DNA of 64,000 nucleotides, taken from contig NC_080572.1 in NCBI RefSeq assembly GCF_030247185.1, positions 6,527,007 through 6,591,006 of the forward strand, written 5' to 3'. A model generated the notes under the pieces. The model ran no database searches, was not told the DNA's origin, and saw nothing but the letters and a program-made list of their open reading frames with translations. This stretch comes from Malaya genurostris. Taxonomy: Eukaryota > Arthropoda > Insecta > Diptera > Culicidae. How positions within the stretch are numbered: position 1 is the stretch's first letter; every line of letters starts with the position of its first letter. Below, piece after piece: positions 35,367 through 46,377 of this stretch. The translations under genes and the position numbers were made by a program.

Positions 35367-35660
35367 CTAGTTTTTTTTAACAAAATAAGATCCGATGATT
35401 CCACCGCACCAATAAGTACAATTTTCGAGATGCATCGGTAATTCTTGAATGGCGTGTGGATTATCATTGCTCCAAATATGGCAATTTTGCTTGTTGACGT
35501 ATCCATTCAACCAAAAATGCTCCTCATAAGAATAAGAATTTTGCACTATAAACAGTTTTAATTGACCACTGATTTCGAAAATAAATTTCCATTTGATTTG
35601 AAAGCGTGGTTCTGGAGTTAGCCTATTTATGATGATTTGGCAAACAATACTGAGTATGGA
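35367..35660 (-). pseudogene. Tc1/mariner-superfamily transposase fragment
   Basis: The minus frame contains SYEEHFWLNGYVNKQNCHIW, SNDNPHAIQELPMHLENCT, YWCGGIIGSYF. This matches the first-catalytic-residue region (D/E-x-HFWLNGYVNKQN...W) of a widespread insect DDE transposon related to Tc1/mariner; here the usual aspartate position reads EE-H. Only about 70 residues are recognisable. The upstream 30 residues are not convincingly homologous. No TIRs. Confidence 0.6.
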
Positions 35661-35859
35661 CGTCACTTTACACTGTCAAAACAACTTTCAGACAATAGAG
35701 TAATTCCTATTGAATAAACAAACATCCAAAAGAAGAACATGTAACATGAAAACCAATTAACCCAGCATTTGTTGGAAAATACTGAAGATATTTTACCAAA
35801 ATCTTTTAATACTTTTTATTACCACTAAAAACAACACATGGAACACTCTAACACGTCGG

Positions 35860-36165
35860 CCAAAAAGTACCCTATTTGCAAACATTTTTCCAAACTTCAG
35901 TTTTATTCATCAATGTATTCTTCTTAATGAGCAATTCAATTGTTATAACAACGACCCAACATTTTTACACCGCTCTTATACCATGATTTCTCGTTAGCCT
36001 CAGTCTTAGCGATGACCTCATCATACGACGCAGCCAGCTCTTTTTTAAAATCTGAGAACATAAAATAATCGTTGTAAGCTAAACCTGGCGAATATGGTGG
36101 ATGCGCTAGTAAATATCAATTCATGAAATTTAGTCATCGTGACACGGTGCATGTTATTAGCTGTG
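35860..36165 (-). pseudogene. Mauritiana-like mariner C-terminal remnant
   Basis: The minus strand reads HRVTMTKFHEL (after the second D region), AHPPYSPGLAYNDYFMFSD with the third catalytic D, then FKKELAASYDEVIAKTEA and EKSWYKSGVKMLGRCYNN, followed by stops. The order and spacing match the C-terminal third of mauritiana-subfamily mariner transposases. It is separated from other mariner pieces and is frameshifted at its 5' side. No TIR confirmed. Confidence 0.7.
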
Positions 36166-37273
36166 GAAAACGCGGCACCCAATTTTTTTATTCAAGTGCT
36201 TATAAAAAATTGTGAATATACTTTTGATATCTTTACAATGTCAGCTATCTCCAGCAGTTTCACTTTTAAATTTTCCATGAAATTCACTTCTAAATTTTCC
36301 TTGAAATTAAAAGGTCATTATAAGAATTTTTCATAATTTTTCATCTGTTGCATCACATTCTATTGTAAAATAATCTAAAGTTGAAAAGATGCCTTAAAAT
36401 AACGTACCCTTTTTTTTAAAATGCCCTAAAATTATTTCAGCTGCAACTTCTTTACTTTTCAATAAAAAGAAAACGTCAAATGTGGATTATGAGCTATAGG
36501 TTAAACTTTTCGCCTTTCTTATGCAGAAAGGTTATGAAATTACTGTTAAAAAGCGACTTTTGAACCGAGGCCCCGAGGACCGAGTATCATATACCATTCG
36601 ACTTAGTTCGTCAAGTACGTGTCTGTATGTGCGTGTGTGTATTTATGAATGTATGTAACATTTTTGAGCACTCACTTTTCTCAGAGATGATTTGTCTGAT
36701 TAAAACGAACTTAGATTCAAATGAATTATATTGTAGTCCCTTAAAAACCCTACTTTAGCGAACTTTTTTTAGAGCTATCGTTCGAAAAATAAATTCTAAT
36801 GCTTTGCATAATACAAAGCATCATTTGAACAACATTTGTAATTTTTTCGTGGAAAAATATCGAGAAATAAGCCGCCTTATCAGTGAACAAATCAAAACAG
36901 TATAGTTGTAGGAGATATATTCCTAGACCCCAATGTTTATGTTTGATTTTTTTTTGAGTTCTCAGTTGTTGTTTTAAATCAAAACTACGATTTATCATAA
37001 ACAAAACCGCCATTTTGTAGCTGGAAAACCACTCCAAAGTAACAAAAAAAGTCTGGTATTTTACACGAAGAAAGTTTGTGCAAAATTTGAAAAAAATGGT
37101 GGAGTAGTTTTCGAATGACGATGGACACGGACTTTCAAAACCTGCTTTTGAGTCAAACGTGTTTGAAGTTTAGTATCAAAGAAAACAATTAACTTTTCGC
37201 AATATGAGTTGAGCAAAAATAAAGTCCCAAAACATCCAGAGTTTTGTTCCATTTCACAGAATATTCTTGAAAT
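36166..37273. other. Spacer with a dispersed-repeat fragment
   Basis: 36520-36650 resembles the block at 39.68-39.79 kb: CTTTCTTATGCAGAAAGG, then a CCGAGG-rich part and ATACCATTCGACTTAGTTCG followed by a GT-rich tail, in inverse orientation. The rest is AT-rich without recognised content. Confidence 0.45.
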
Positions 37274-37840
37274 CAGTTTTGCAATGACTGAGCGAAAACA
37301 TATATTTAAGAAACCAAATGAATAGAAAACTAACAGAAAAGATGAATTTTTTGGAAAAAGATACGCTCAGAGACAGGACTCGAACCTGCGTTCTTATGTA
37401 TTCCGTGCATACATACGCGCTACCATTTCGCCACTCTGAATCTTGTTTTAGTCACTCTAAAACGCCAGTCAGACACAATAGCGCGTACATCGAACATGGT
37501 CTACATCCTGGCCGTCACCCGACCGATACCTTATATCCAAACACTTTCTCTGTCCATCAAACATTAGTTTTCTCGCTTTATACCTTTATACCTATTTCTC
37601 CGATCAAGCATTGAGTAGTAGAGTGTATTTATAATCGCTTGTCACCTTCTTTAACGGTGCCAGTCGCTGGCTGGACATCGTCAGCGACAGACCCCTATGA
37701 CCCCTATGTTTGTCTGCCCCTTCCTACCAGAAGCAGATTGTAACGGAAAATCAAACCGCAATTGTTTTTAACGATTTATTAATTTTAGTTGTTTGACGTA
37801 AAGCCGCCATAACTAAGTTCAGTTTTGCAATGACTGAGCG
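37274..37840. repeat. 525-bp segment flanked by 21-bp direct repeats
   Basis: CAGTTTTGCAATGACTGAGCG occurs at 37274-37294 and again, identical, at 37820-37840. The segment between contains the tRNA-like sequence at 37366-37440 and about 370 bp of unrecognised DNA. The repeats could be a long target duplication of a retroposed unit or the ends of a local tandem duplication. I cannot decide from one copy. Confidence 0.5.
37366..37440 (-). ncRNA. tRNA-Arg(ACG)-like sequence (SINE head or tRNA pseudogene)
   Basis: On the minus strand the 75-nt block folds as a tRNA. The acceptor stem TTCAGAG pairs with CTCTGAG (one T-G pair). A-box-like TGGCGAAATGG and B-box GGTTCGAGTCC are present. An anticodon stem TGTAT/ATACA holds the 7-base loop GCACGGA, with anticodon ACG. 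The base before the anticodon is C instead of the near-universal T33, so a working tRNA is doubtful. A T5 run follows about 6 nt downstream, like a pol III terminator. tRNA-Arg-derived SINEs are known in mosquitoes (Twin in Culex); membership here is inference. Confidence 0.55.
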
Positions 37841-38384
37841 GACAGAGTTCTTTGTTCTTCATTTTTATCTATCGTAAATTTGCGAGAAAATATTCTTAGA
37901 AAAACACTTCCCATTTTCTTCACATACTATCAATTTCTTCTGAACTGTATAATTACTGATACGATAAGTACAAGAAATCCATCTAAAGTTCGAGGGGTTC
38001 AATGGCTGGTTCAGAATTTTCAGTCATTAGTAAGTCAACATATAAAAATGCCAACTACAAATTTTGAAACCGAAAACGATACAGTACACTAAGCAAAATC
38101 ATTTTACTACGGCGAAATGTTGAACGTAGTAGTCAAAAACCCTTCTTAATCCACCTAGTGGTGTGATAATGCCTTTCTCTTCTTTCATAACAGTCTCATG
38201 AAAATATGTTTCATACATTTATTAAATAATTTTAGACGCCAATTGATTCAGATTGATTTGAGTAGTTCACAAAAGCATGTTTCAGTGTTTTATGTCACAC
38301 AGTCAGCATCATTTTTACAAACTAGTGCTTGACATTTGCGTTGCCTATTTGTATGAGAACAGTGATGCTAATCTAAAAAAAAAA
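37841..38384. other. Spacer with the edge of a dispersed repeat
   Basis: Near 38145-38190 the words CCACCTAGTGGTGTGATAATGCCTTTC mark the same dispersed repeat as at 61.87 and 63.13 kb. Nothing else is recognised. Confidence 0.45.
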
Positions 38385-38935
38385 GCCTTCTTAGTCCGTT
38401 TAGTGAAATTTTCATATATCTTGAAAAATCACCATAGGGGGGAGTACATGAAATTTTCGAAATCGAAAAAAAATTTTTGATGCCAAAAGGCTTAGAATTG
38501 CATGAAACGTCGAGATTTAGTGTCATCTCGAAAAAAATTTTTTTTTCTATAGAGAAAGGCAAAAAGCCTTCTTAGTCCACTTAGTGGAATTTTCATATAT
38601 CTTTAAAAATCACCATAGGGGGGAGTACATGAAATTTTCGAAATCGAAAAAAAATTTTTGATGCCAAAAGGCTTAGAATTGCATGAAACGTCGAGATTTA
38701 GTGTCATCTCGAAAAAATTTTTTTTTGAAAAAATAGACTTTTTGGGACTTAGAAAAAATATGAAAATTTTTCTAAGTCCCAGAAAGTTGATTTTTTCAAA
38801 AAAATTTTTTTGAGATGACACTAAATTTCGATGTTTTATGTAGTTTTAAGAGTTTTGGCATCAAAAAAAATTTTCGATTTTGGAAATTTCATGTACTCCC
38901 CCCTATGGTGCTTTTTCAAGATCGAAAATTGTCAA
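38385..38935. repeat. Direct plus inverted repeat cluster (foldback)
   Basis: A 181-bp unit beginning GCCTTCTTAGTCC starts at 38385 and again at 38566. From about 38757 the second copy is followed by an inverted copy running to about 38935, with landmarks CATAGGGGGGAGTACATG on the left and CATGTACTCCCCCCTATG on the right. The hairpin centre has GGGACTTAG / CTAAGTCCC. Transcripts would form a duplex of about 170 bp. Apparent ORFs on either strand come from the A/T runs. Confidence 0.85.
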
Positions 38936-39104
38936 ACCTTTACCACCGGGCAGCACCCCTTAAGCATGTCCGATTTAGGTCAAATTTTGCATGAAGGCTT
39001 TTTTCGAGGTGCTTAAACTTTTGAGCACTAGAACTTAACGAAAATAGAGGTGATCCCAAAATTTTGGCACCCTTATATATATAAGAGCGGTAAAAATCAA
39101 CGTG

Positions 39105-39602
39105 TTTTGTCGGTTACGTCACTTATACAATCATATATCTGGAACCAAAAGTCACAACCATTTGATCTTCGAACTGGATCAATGGCACGACAGTAGCTTT
39201 CAAACGAGCCCAAGTATGTTAAAATCGGATCAGCCATCTCTGAGAAAATTGAGCGCGTTCAAATACAACGCTTTTTGTCGGTTACGTCACTTATACATTC
39301 ATATCTCCGGAACCAAAAGTTACAGCCATTTAATCTTCGAACTTGATCAATGATCCGATAGTAGCTTTCAAACGAGCCCAAGTTTGTTAAAATCGGTTCA
39401 GCCATCTCTAAGAAAATTGAGCGCGTTCAAATACAACGCTTTTTGTCGGTTACGTCACTTATACAATCATATCTCCGGAACCAAAAGTCACAGCCATTTG
39501 ATCTTCGAACTTGATCAATGTCCCGACAGTAGCTTTCAAACGAGCCCAAGTTTGTTCAAATCGGTTCAGCCATCTCTGAGAAAATTGAGCGCGTTCAAAT
39601 AT
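39105..39602. repeat. Three 168-bp tandem repeats
   Basis: TTTTGTCGGTTACGTCAC begins units at 39105, 39273 and 39441, an exact 168-bp spacing both times. Each unit continues through ATCATATCTCCGGAACC, the ATCTTCGAACT block, AGCTTTCAAACGAGCCCAAG and CAGCCATCTC, and ends GAGCGCGTTCAAATA. Differences are few. Units of this wording occur in dispersed mosquito repeats, where one module is often tandemly expanded. The open frames on both strands reflect periodicity (168 is divisible by 3), not a protein. Confidence 0.9.
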
Positions 39603-39612
39603 CTTCGAAAAG

Positions 39613-39665
39613 TGCACACACATACACACATACACACATACACACACACATACACACACACACAG
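39613..39665. repeat. CA-rich microsatellite
   Basis: An interrupted CA array with periodic CATACACA units, directly after the 168-bp repeats and before the conserved block at 39.68 kb. Confidence 0.9.
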
Positions 39666-39790
39666 ACATTTTCCGATCTCGACGAACTGAGTCGAATGGT
39701 ATATAACACTATGGGTCTCCGAGGCTCCGTTCGAAAGTCGGTTTTTCCAGCAATTCTAATACCTTTCTATAGAGAAAGGCAAAAATGGCA
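39666..39790. repeat. Conserved end block of a dispersed repeat
   Basis: It contains CGAACTGAGTCGAATGG, a GTCTCCGAGGCTCCG part and ends TTTCTATAGAGAAAGGCAAAAA. Related, partly inverted copies occur at 33.33 and 36.53 kb, and its AGAGAAAGGC word also closes each 181-bp unit of the 38.4-kb cluster. A family that includes the 168-bp module, a CA run and this end is likely. Confidence 0.6.
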
Positions 39791-42700
39791 GTTGAACCGG
39801 ACACAATCCTGCACCTTAAATCACAGGATCAACTTGTGTACCCAAATGATAACATAGGTTTCAAAAGAACTTTCTTTCGTTCTTCATTGAGACGCCATCA
39901 TGGAGTATTTACTTCGCTATAATTATTCACTCAAATGAAACTGGTGAAATTAGCATCGGCATTGAAGGTAAGACTAAGGAAACCGAAGGCAAAAAACAGT
40001 CCTTTGCAAGCACCGGAAGGAATCATATCACAAAGAGAAACCGATTTGCTTCCAAACAATGAAAACAAAAAGGAAAACAACCAGATCATAATACCAGAAG
40101 CATAATACCCATAGCGGGTATTCACTTGCCGACACCGTTGCCTCCACGCGTATTGTAATTGATACGATAGCAGCTGAGATGGACTAACGTATCCAAGCAT
40201 CCGGTAAATACATCACCATTTACTTGGGAAAGGATAAAACGTTGATTTCAAACTACGTACCAATAATATAAATTGGTTTAAGGATAAAAAAAGTCATCAA
40301 GATTAGCGACCAACATCGCACATTTCTTTATTCGACGGAGATTCCTCTCAGAATCGACAAATCATTACAGCAGTGCCAGGTGTTGTTTTGATGCAGTAAT
40401 CATTTGCCTATATGTGCGTACAGTAACCAATGCGATCCGCCAGATGTAAAGTTCGCCAGATGTAAAGTTCGCAACATTTTTGTGTAATCTTCCCAAGAAT
40501 GAGTTGCATTGAGGCCATATCCGAGTGCAACAAGCATCGGTTCCATAGTCAGTCGATGTACAAAAGCTAGGTTTCGCCCCGTTATGTTGTACCCATTCAT
40601 GAATTGCTTTTACCTCAAAACGTTTAGAAATCAAGAGTAATTGCATTTAATTTTAAGCCCACTGTTTGTGTATCCAAGAGGTTCTAAAGACAAACACCAA
40701 ACAATGAGTGTTATTTATACTCCAATAATTAATTTAATTTGTCAAACACCGTACGGAAAAATGACACCATTCACTTGATTCACTCATTAGATGCAGCATA
40801 TATTATATGGGTAAAAAGGTGTACCGATTCATACACTTGGCTAGACTTGGCGTACTGGAAAGCCTAAGTTAATGGAAATTACGGTACTCCCACCAGCACT
40901 CTTATTTGTTTACTTTGAATATTAATATCCTCTTGGTTGGAAACTCTCAAGTCTTCGATACACTACTCACCCACAATTAACTGCTAACCTTCTCAATTGA
41001 GTGTATGCAGCTACAATTTGTTTATTTGCATCAGTGCCACACTTCTGCTGCTGCTGCCGAGCCTATTTATTAGGTTACCAGAACTATGCCGGTCACTAAA
41101 CCTGCCCGTTTGAGGGCGCTGGCAGTGCTTTTCCGTTCCAATAATAACTTAATTTAGGTATTATGCTGCTACTACTGCACTATCTAAACGGGATACTTGG
41201 TATGCAGTCATGTTTCGTGTTGACGCCTGCAGAGATTCCAAGTGAGATGATTTTTTTTTTCGCAGTATACTGAACGTGCGTGGGATTTGAAACTTGAGAG
41301 ACGTTGAAACAGAAAGATTTGAACGGCACAACGAGATGGATTTGATTGCCTAATACATTCGCATGGTGCTGAATGGTACAGACTAATGTGGGAGTGTGTC
41401 TCCGTCGGTAGATCTTAGGGGTGGGTACGATATTTGCTAAAACGGTACGGTATAAGTGTGAGAAACAGTGTCAACAGATCTGCCCAGCAGATTGAATCTC
41501 GGAGGTAATTGAGGTCGTTCCTATGATTCACAATGCGAGCCCATTTCTGCTAAAAAAAATCTCAGCTGATCAAATACCGCACTCAAAGATAAGATTAATT
41601 ATTGATAATTTTGTCATACTATCTTTTAGTTATTTCTATTTCACTCAACGCCAAATAGATGATTCTAAATTTTAACATTTGAAAAAATAAATCGTTCAAA
41701 AAGGCTTAGTAGTTGAATGAATTTCGAGAAAAAAGTCATATGCAAAACGAGATTTTATTTTCTTTCATTTCAGCTGCAGCTCAAACTGCAAAAGTCACGC
41801 ATGAACATTTCGCACATTTAGTCGGATCACGGCCATCGTTATGTTTTTTTTTTATCGTTCATCTGGTAACGACACTTAAGTTCAATTACGCTTCTTTGAT
41901 TGATGACGATAAATAATGTACAATATACTTGAAAACTGAGGAAATAACTAACACAACATTTCAAAATTTGTTGATCTGCTTTTTTAATCCCATGTGTCTT
42001 GTTGTTACCATGCCAAAAGACTTGACCATGGAGTTACAAGACTTGTTATAACTACTAACGAGATTCAACTTACAACAACATTTGTTATGAAAATCGCAAT
42101 TATACTATTATGTACTATTGTTACAAACTAGTGGCCATGAGCTCGAATCGATAGCGATCCTAAAGCACTTCTATCTTTATTAGCTATCACACCCAGTAAG
42201 TTGCCGATGAGAATCGTCAAATGAAATTCACTATGGGTGAACATAATCTTGTCCATAAGAATTGAACCAGAAACCGCTTATTTTCCAACGAAGCGTTATG
42301 TGTAGGAACCAATTGAATTATCCTTACGGTAGCTTCCCTAGTACTATCCTTCACCAAGCCAGGTCGCATCAGATTCTCTTAGTCCGATGACGGCGCTTCA
42401 ATACTGTAGAAACCACCGAGTTGCACATAATCCAGCTTATTTCCACCGTAAATGGCGGCAGCGGTAAGAGGCGGCATCTGTTCGAGAGTTTTTTTTTGCT
42501 GCTTTCGAGCCTTTCTCTGTTATTTTCCTTCAAGTGAACTTCTATTGTTCGTTTTTTTTCTGCTTCGTGCTCTATCCGACTTTTTTCGGGATTTGCCATT
42601 CAGTTAGGATGTTTGGATGAGGCAGTCTTCCCGTTGTGCTGAACGGACGACGACGACAACATCGTCGTACATGGGAACAAGATCCTCTTTGCCGATAATC

Positions 42701-44666
42701 AATGCTGATGATAAACTGTGAGAGCATGAAAGAACACCGCCTCCCGTCCGTAAAATCGAGGCAGGTAATCGAAATTGAAACTTCCGTTGATTACGAAGCG
42801 TTTTGTTGATACAGAAAGAAAGAAGACCGGCAAAAACTACAACAACGTACATTGTGAAAAGGCTCTCGAGAAATCCGATTAGAATTACTATGCGCTCACG
42901 TCACTGCGAAACGATGTAGATATGTATGTCGGTATGCACCTTAAATTGGACTTGACTGCGGCAGGTTGTTTTGTTAGCGATTTTATTGTATCTTCCAAAT
43001 CGCCTTTATTGGTGAACATCCAGTTCAATTGAGAAAGGGCTAGATCAAAACTAAGTGGTTTTATCTTTCTTCAATAGAAACTGATGTTACGTTGAACAAA
43101 CATTTCGTAGATTAGGTATTGAAGATTCCCTATTGTATTTTCAGAATTTATGTACGACTTTTTTCACGTGATTCGATATTTATTTTATCGGATATCAGAA
43201 TTTATATAGTTACAATACGTGTCTCATACTACATAGAATCGATAAAGGAAATCTCCAACAATTCAAGACTCATTAAAACCTGCAAAATTTTGATTTAAGT
43301 CTGCTGTAGTTCTCCACTCTAGCAGTTTCAACTGAACTCGTTAAATTTTCTCGTTTCCCTCATAAATATTTTTTATTCAATCATAAAGGTTTTTACCCTC
43401 AAGGTCATTCGCCACTTCGATGTGGTGTTTTTCGAAATTTTTAGAAATAAGAATTCATGTTATTTGAATTTATTTCTTACATTCGAAAATTACTTTTCTA
43501 GAGCGGTTAGTGGAATGAACTGAAACGCTTTTAGAAAAAATAAATTTCATAAGTCTTCTTTGTTCTTAGTATAACTAATACAAGTTCAGAGAATTTGCTA
43601 AATGTTGTTATTCTGACTACAATACTTTTCGAGTCTAAAGCTCCTAAGTTTAAGTTGTCGTTTCTAAATTCCTAACCAGAGGCGTATGGAGTTAACCGGA
43701 TTACCTCCTTGACTACAATCCGAAGTCCAACAACAGCTGATAATGCAATATTGAATGCATTATACGTAGCAATTTTGTAACTCACTCTATCTTAGAAGTT
43801 CCTTCGTTTTGGAATAGCTTTCATGAAAACGGTAGTCAGGGCAAACCAAATTGGTAAATTGATCGGTACTGTATTTAAACTGATATTGCTCAAAATACTT
43901 GTGAAACTTTATTTTACTTTAATTTATTAATTATCAAAGATTGAACCCGGCGTAAGTGACAATTTTGTCGATAGAACAGAGCAAAAGAACTGTATTTAGA
44001 ATCGACAAGCATATTTCACAGTTTCCTAACGATTGCGCCAACCAAGCTGCTTTGAATCGTAATCCGATTAAAAGCTTCCAGTTTCAATCTCTTCTTTTTT
44101 TCGACGCTTCCGAAAGCTGTACTGCTCAGACAGTAAAACGCAAACGTAGTCGGTGTGGAACGGATTTTCAAAGCACAACTCGTTCGAGATTGCACTTTAC
44201 AGTTGCTCACCCAAACTGAGTTGGTGGGAAAGTTGGACAAACTTGTCACTGTCATCACTCTCGAAGTGCGTTGTTTGCATTGGAATTTAATTGAAAGACT
44301 GATGCCTACTGTGAAGCACATCAAATCGCTTTATAATGAGCTTAGTGCCATTTATTACCATTCTTTGCATGCAGGTCGATTTATGAAGTATCGTGCCTTC
44401 AATACCTTGTTATTTCCTGACCTCAGACATAAAAATAAATTTAATTGAAAAATCGATAATAATTAACGAAGATTTTGAAGCAATGTTCAAATTGTATAAA
44501 ATTGTTTAAAATTACAATTACAAAATTATCTATTATAGCGTGTAGAGTACTTATAGAATATACAATTAGAATACTTACGAGAACAAAACTCTAGTTACAC
44601 ATCTACAAGTAATTCCTATTTTTGTCACAAGTTTTGATTAACGTTTTAATTCAGTTAATCTTAGAA
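39791..44666. other. 4.9 kb with no recognised gene
   Basis: Several frames of 66-102 codons exist (for example 40365-40646 -, 42604-42852 -, 44016-44324 -), but none matches a family I know. The 42604-42852 frame begins with a hydrophobic MYVVVVFAGLLSFC stretch that could pass as a signal peptide, yet its remainder is unconvincing. 40960-41230 contains CTGCTGCTGCTGC and is less AT-rich. I see no transposon ends. Confidence 0.4.
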
Positions 44667-45056
44667 TTAGCATATGCCTTTAAAATCTTTTAAAGCTTTC
44701 GGATCACAACAATTTATACCACACAAAATATGTTTATTCGATTTTTTTTCAATTTTAACAATGTCAGAGCTTAACTTTATTTTCCAATGTTTTCCTTGAT
44801 AGTAACATTTTTTAACTGAATTATCACGACATATATCGTGAGGTGCTACACTGCAAGCATCACATTTGATCGCCCCGAAGAGCAATAGCACTGTACCTGG
44901 AGTCAGGTACAGACAACACACCAGTTCAGTGGTGACCACAACGACGGCAGAGCCACGGAGATAGCAGAAAACGATACCAAAAGACTGCAAATTTGAAATC
45001 GTTGGATGAGCTTCACGTCGTTCGTTACGACAGAGGAACAGAGACAACAGCAACAA
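44667..45056 (-). CDS. Possible small cysteine-rich secreted protein
   Basis: A 129-codon minus frame. A hydrophobic run (LVCCLYLTPGTVLLLFGAI) precedes a short cysteine-rich part: KCDACSVAPHDICRD, VKKCYYQGKH, ILCGINCCDP, KDFKGIC. The spacing suggests a disulphide-rich secreted peptide if the hydrophobic run is a signal sequence, but no methionine lies just before that run. The annotated ATG at 45056 is far upstream, so an intron or a different start would be needed (TTTGCAG near 44990 could be an acceptor). An I-group LINE begins about 30-100 bp upstream. I do not recognise the family; it may be spurious. Confidence 0.25.
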   Translation of the reverse strand: MLLLSLFLCRNERREAHPTISNLQSFGIVFCYLRGSAVVVVTTELVCCLYLTPGTVLLLFGAIKCDACSVAPHDICRDNSVKKCYYQGKHWKIKLSSDIVKIEKKSNKHILCGINCCDPKALKDFKGIC

Positions 45057-45166
45057 GGTAGATTTAATTTAACATAATTTTTTTATTTCACTTATAACTG
45101 AAATTTTTACTATACATAAGTTTTCATTTTGATATTATTAATTTACAAAAAAAAACAGTTAATGTA

Positions 45167-46370
45167 ATGGATGATCTCATGGAAGATTCCGGATACTAGT
45201 AAGATCTTAAATACTCCAAGGGCTAAACATTATCCAGAGGGTACCACTGGACCATGGATGGTCTATTTTCGACGCAAATAAAACGGCATTGAATTTGATG
45301 CAAATTACAAAGGAGTTGACGTCACATACCACTACTAAGTGTTACAAAATCTACTTCAAAGCAATTCATAAAATCTTTGATAATCTCATATGACACAGGT
45401 TAGCCTGAAGTAATCACCTTGTCTTATTTTCGCGAGAAATTGACGGTGTTGTCACTGAAGCAAGTTTGACAGCCAATGATTTACTTAAAAATGGAGTTGG
45501 TCGTTTCAAAAACTCCATGCTTGAGGTAGTTAAGATACTCGAGTGCAAGCAATTGTACTCAGCATCTGTTGTCGATGGAAATAAGTCTTATCGTCCCTCA
45601 AATTCGTTGCGATTAGCATTTTCCGGATCTGCGTTGCCTAGCCATGTCTATATCGATAAAATTCGTCTTCCTGTTCGGCTTTTCGTACCGCATGTTATGA
45701 ATTGCACGAACTGTAAAAAATTCGGGCATGCGGCTACTTATTGTAGTAATAAGTCTAAATGTATCAAATGTCAAGGGCCCCATAAGAATAATCTTTGCAA
45801 TAAAGATATTGAAAAATGTGTTTATTGTGGGGGAGTCCTCATGATCTCTCAGTATGCGCTGCATTTAAGTTGCATAAAGACAAAATGAAGCTTTCTTCTA
45901 AAGCACGGTCTAAGCGCACATATGCAAAAATGCTTAAACAATTATTCATGTCCCACACTCGAACCAGAAAACGGTTTTTCAAATCTAGTGCCAGAGGAAT
46001 CTGACTCTGATGAAAATAGTGAAATCCCTCCTCAAGGTTCTGTTCAGAGGAAGAAGTCCCCCCCCCCCAAATTACCAAAAAAAGACACCTAAAATTACAT
46101 CCTCGGAAACAGATCCCCGTGTTAAATAAAAAAAGCCAAATTTAAAAGCAAAAACTGTGCCTCCTGGTTTGTCAAATTCACAAACCAATCCAGGAACTAG
46201 CCCAAGAAAAGACAATAATCCAGTGGGCTCCGTTCCACAGCCATCATCAGGATTACTGCAGTTTTCGTAAATTGTAGAATGGATTTTCGCAGCATTCAAT
46301 ATTTCTGAACCTCTAAAGACCATCATAACGGCATTACTTCCAATAGCTAGAACTTTTTTGAAGCAGTTAT
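45167..46370 (+). pseudogene. I-group ORF1 (gag-like), frameshifted
   Basis: The ATG at 45167 gives MDDLMEDSG; shifted frames then give PEGTTGPWMVYFRRK and similar. The clean part is 45466-45888: LTANDLLKNGVGRFKNSML, the RLPVRLFVPHVMNC segment and two CCHC knuckles (CTNCKKFGHAATYC; CIKCQGPHKNNLC), then CVYCGG. A frameshift follows into HDLSVCAAFKLHKDK and later EEDSDENSE-like acidic and lysine-rich stretches. The expected role is RNA binding in the retrotransposon particle. Multiple shifts and stops; not functional. Confidence 0.75.
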
Positions 46371-46377
46371 CCGTTCA

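Noticed and set aside
38385..39602. CRISPR-like array
   Set aside because: Repeats are contiguous 168-181-bp units without short repeats and unique spacers, in what is clearly eukaryotic DNA.
39384..39857. 157-codon plus ORF and overlapping minus ORFs
   Set aside because: Created by the 168-bp tandem repeat (a multiple of 3) and the CA run; the same peptide recurs once per unit.
40365..40646. Overlapping minus frames of 93 and 66 codons with balanced codons
   Set aside because: I could not relate either frame to a family, and neither shows splice or start context; left as unassigned.
42604..42852. ORF with a signal-peptide-like start
   Set aside because: The rest is low-complexity valine/aspartate and tryptic-like sequence without a family match.
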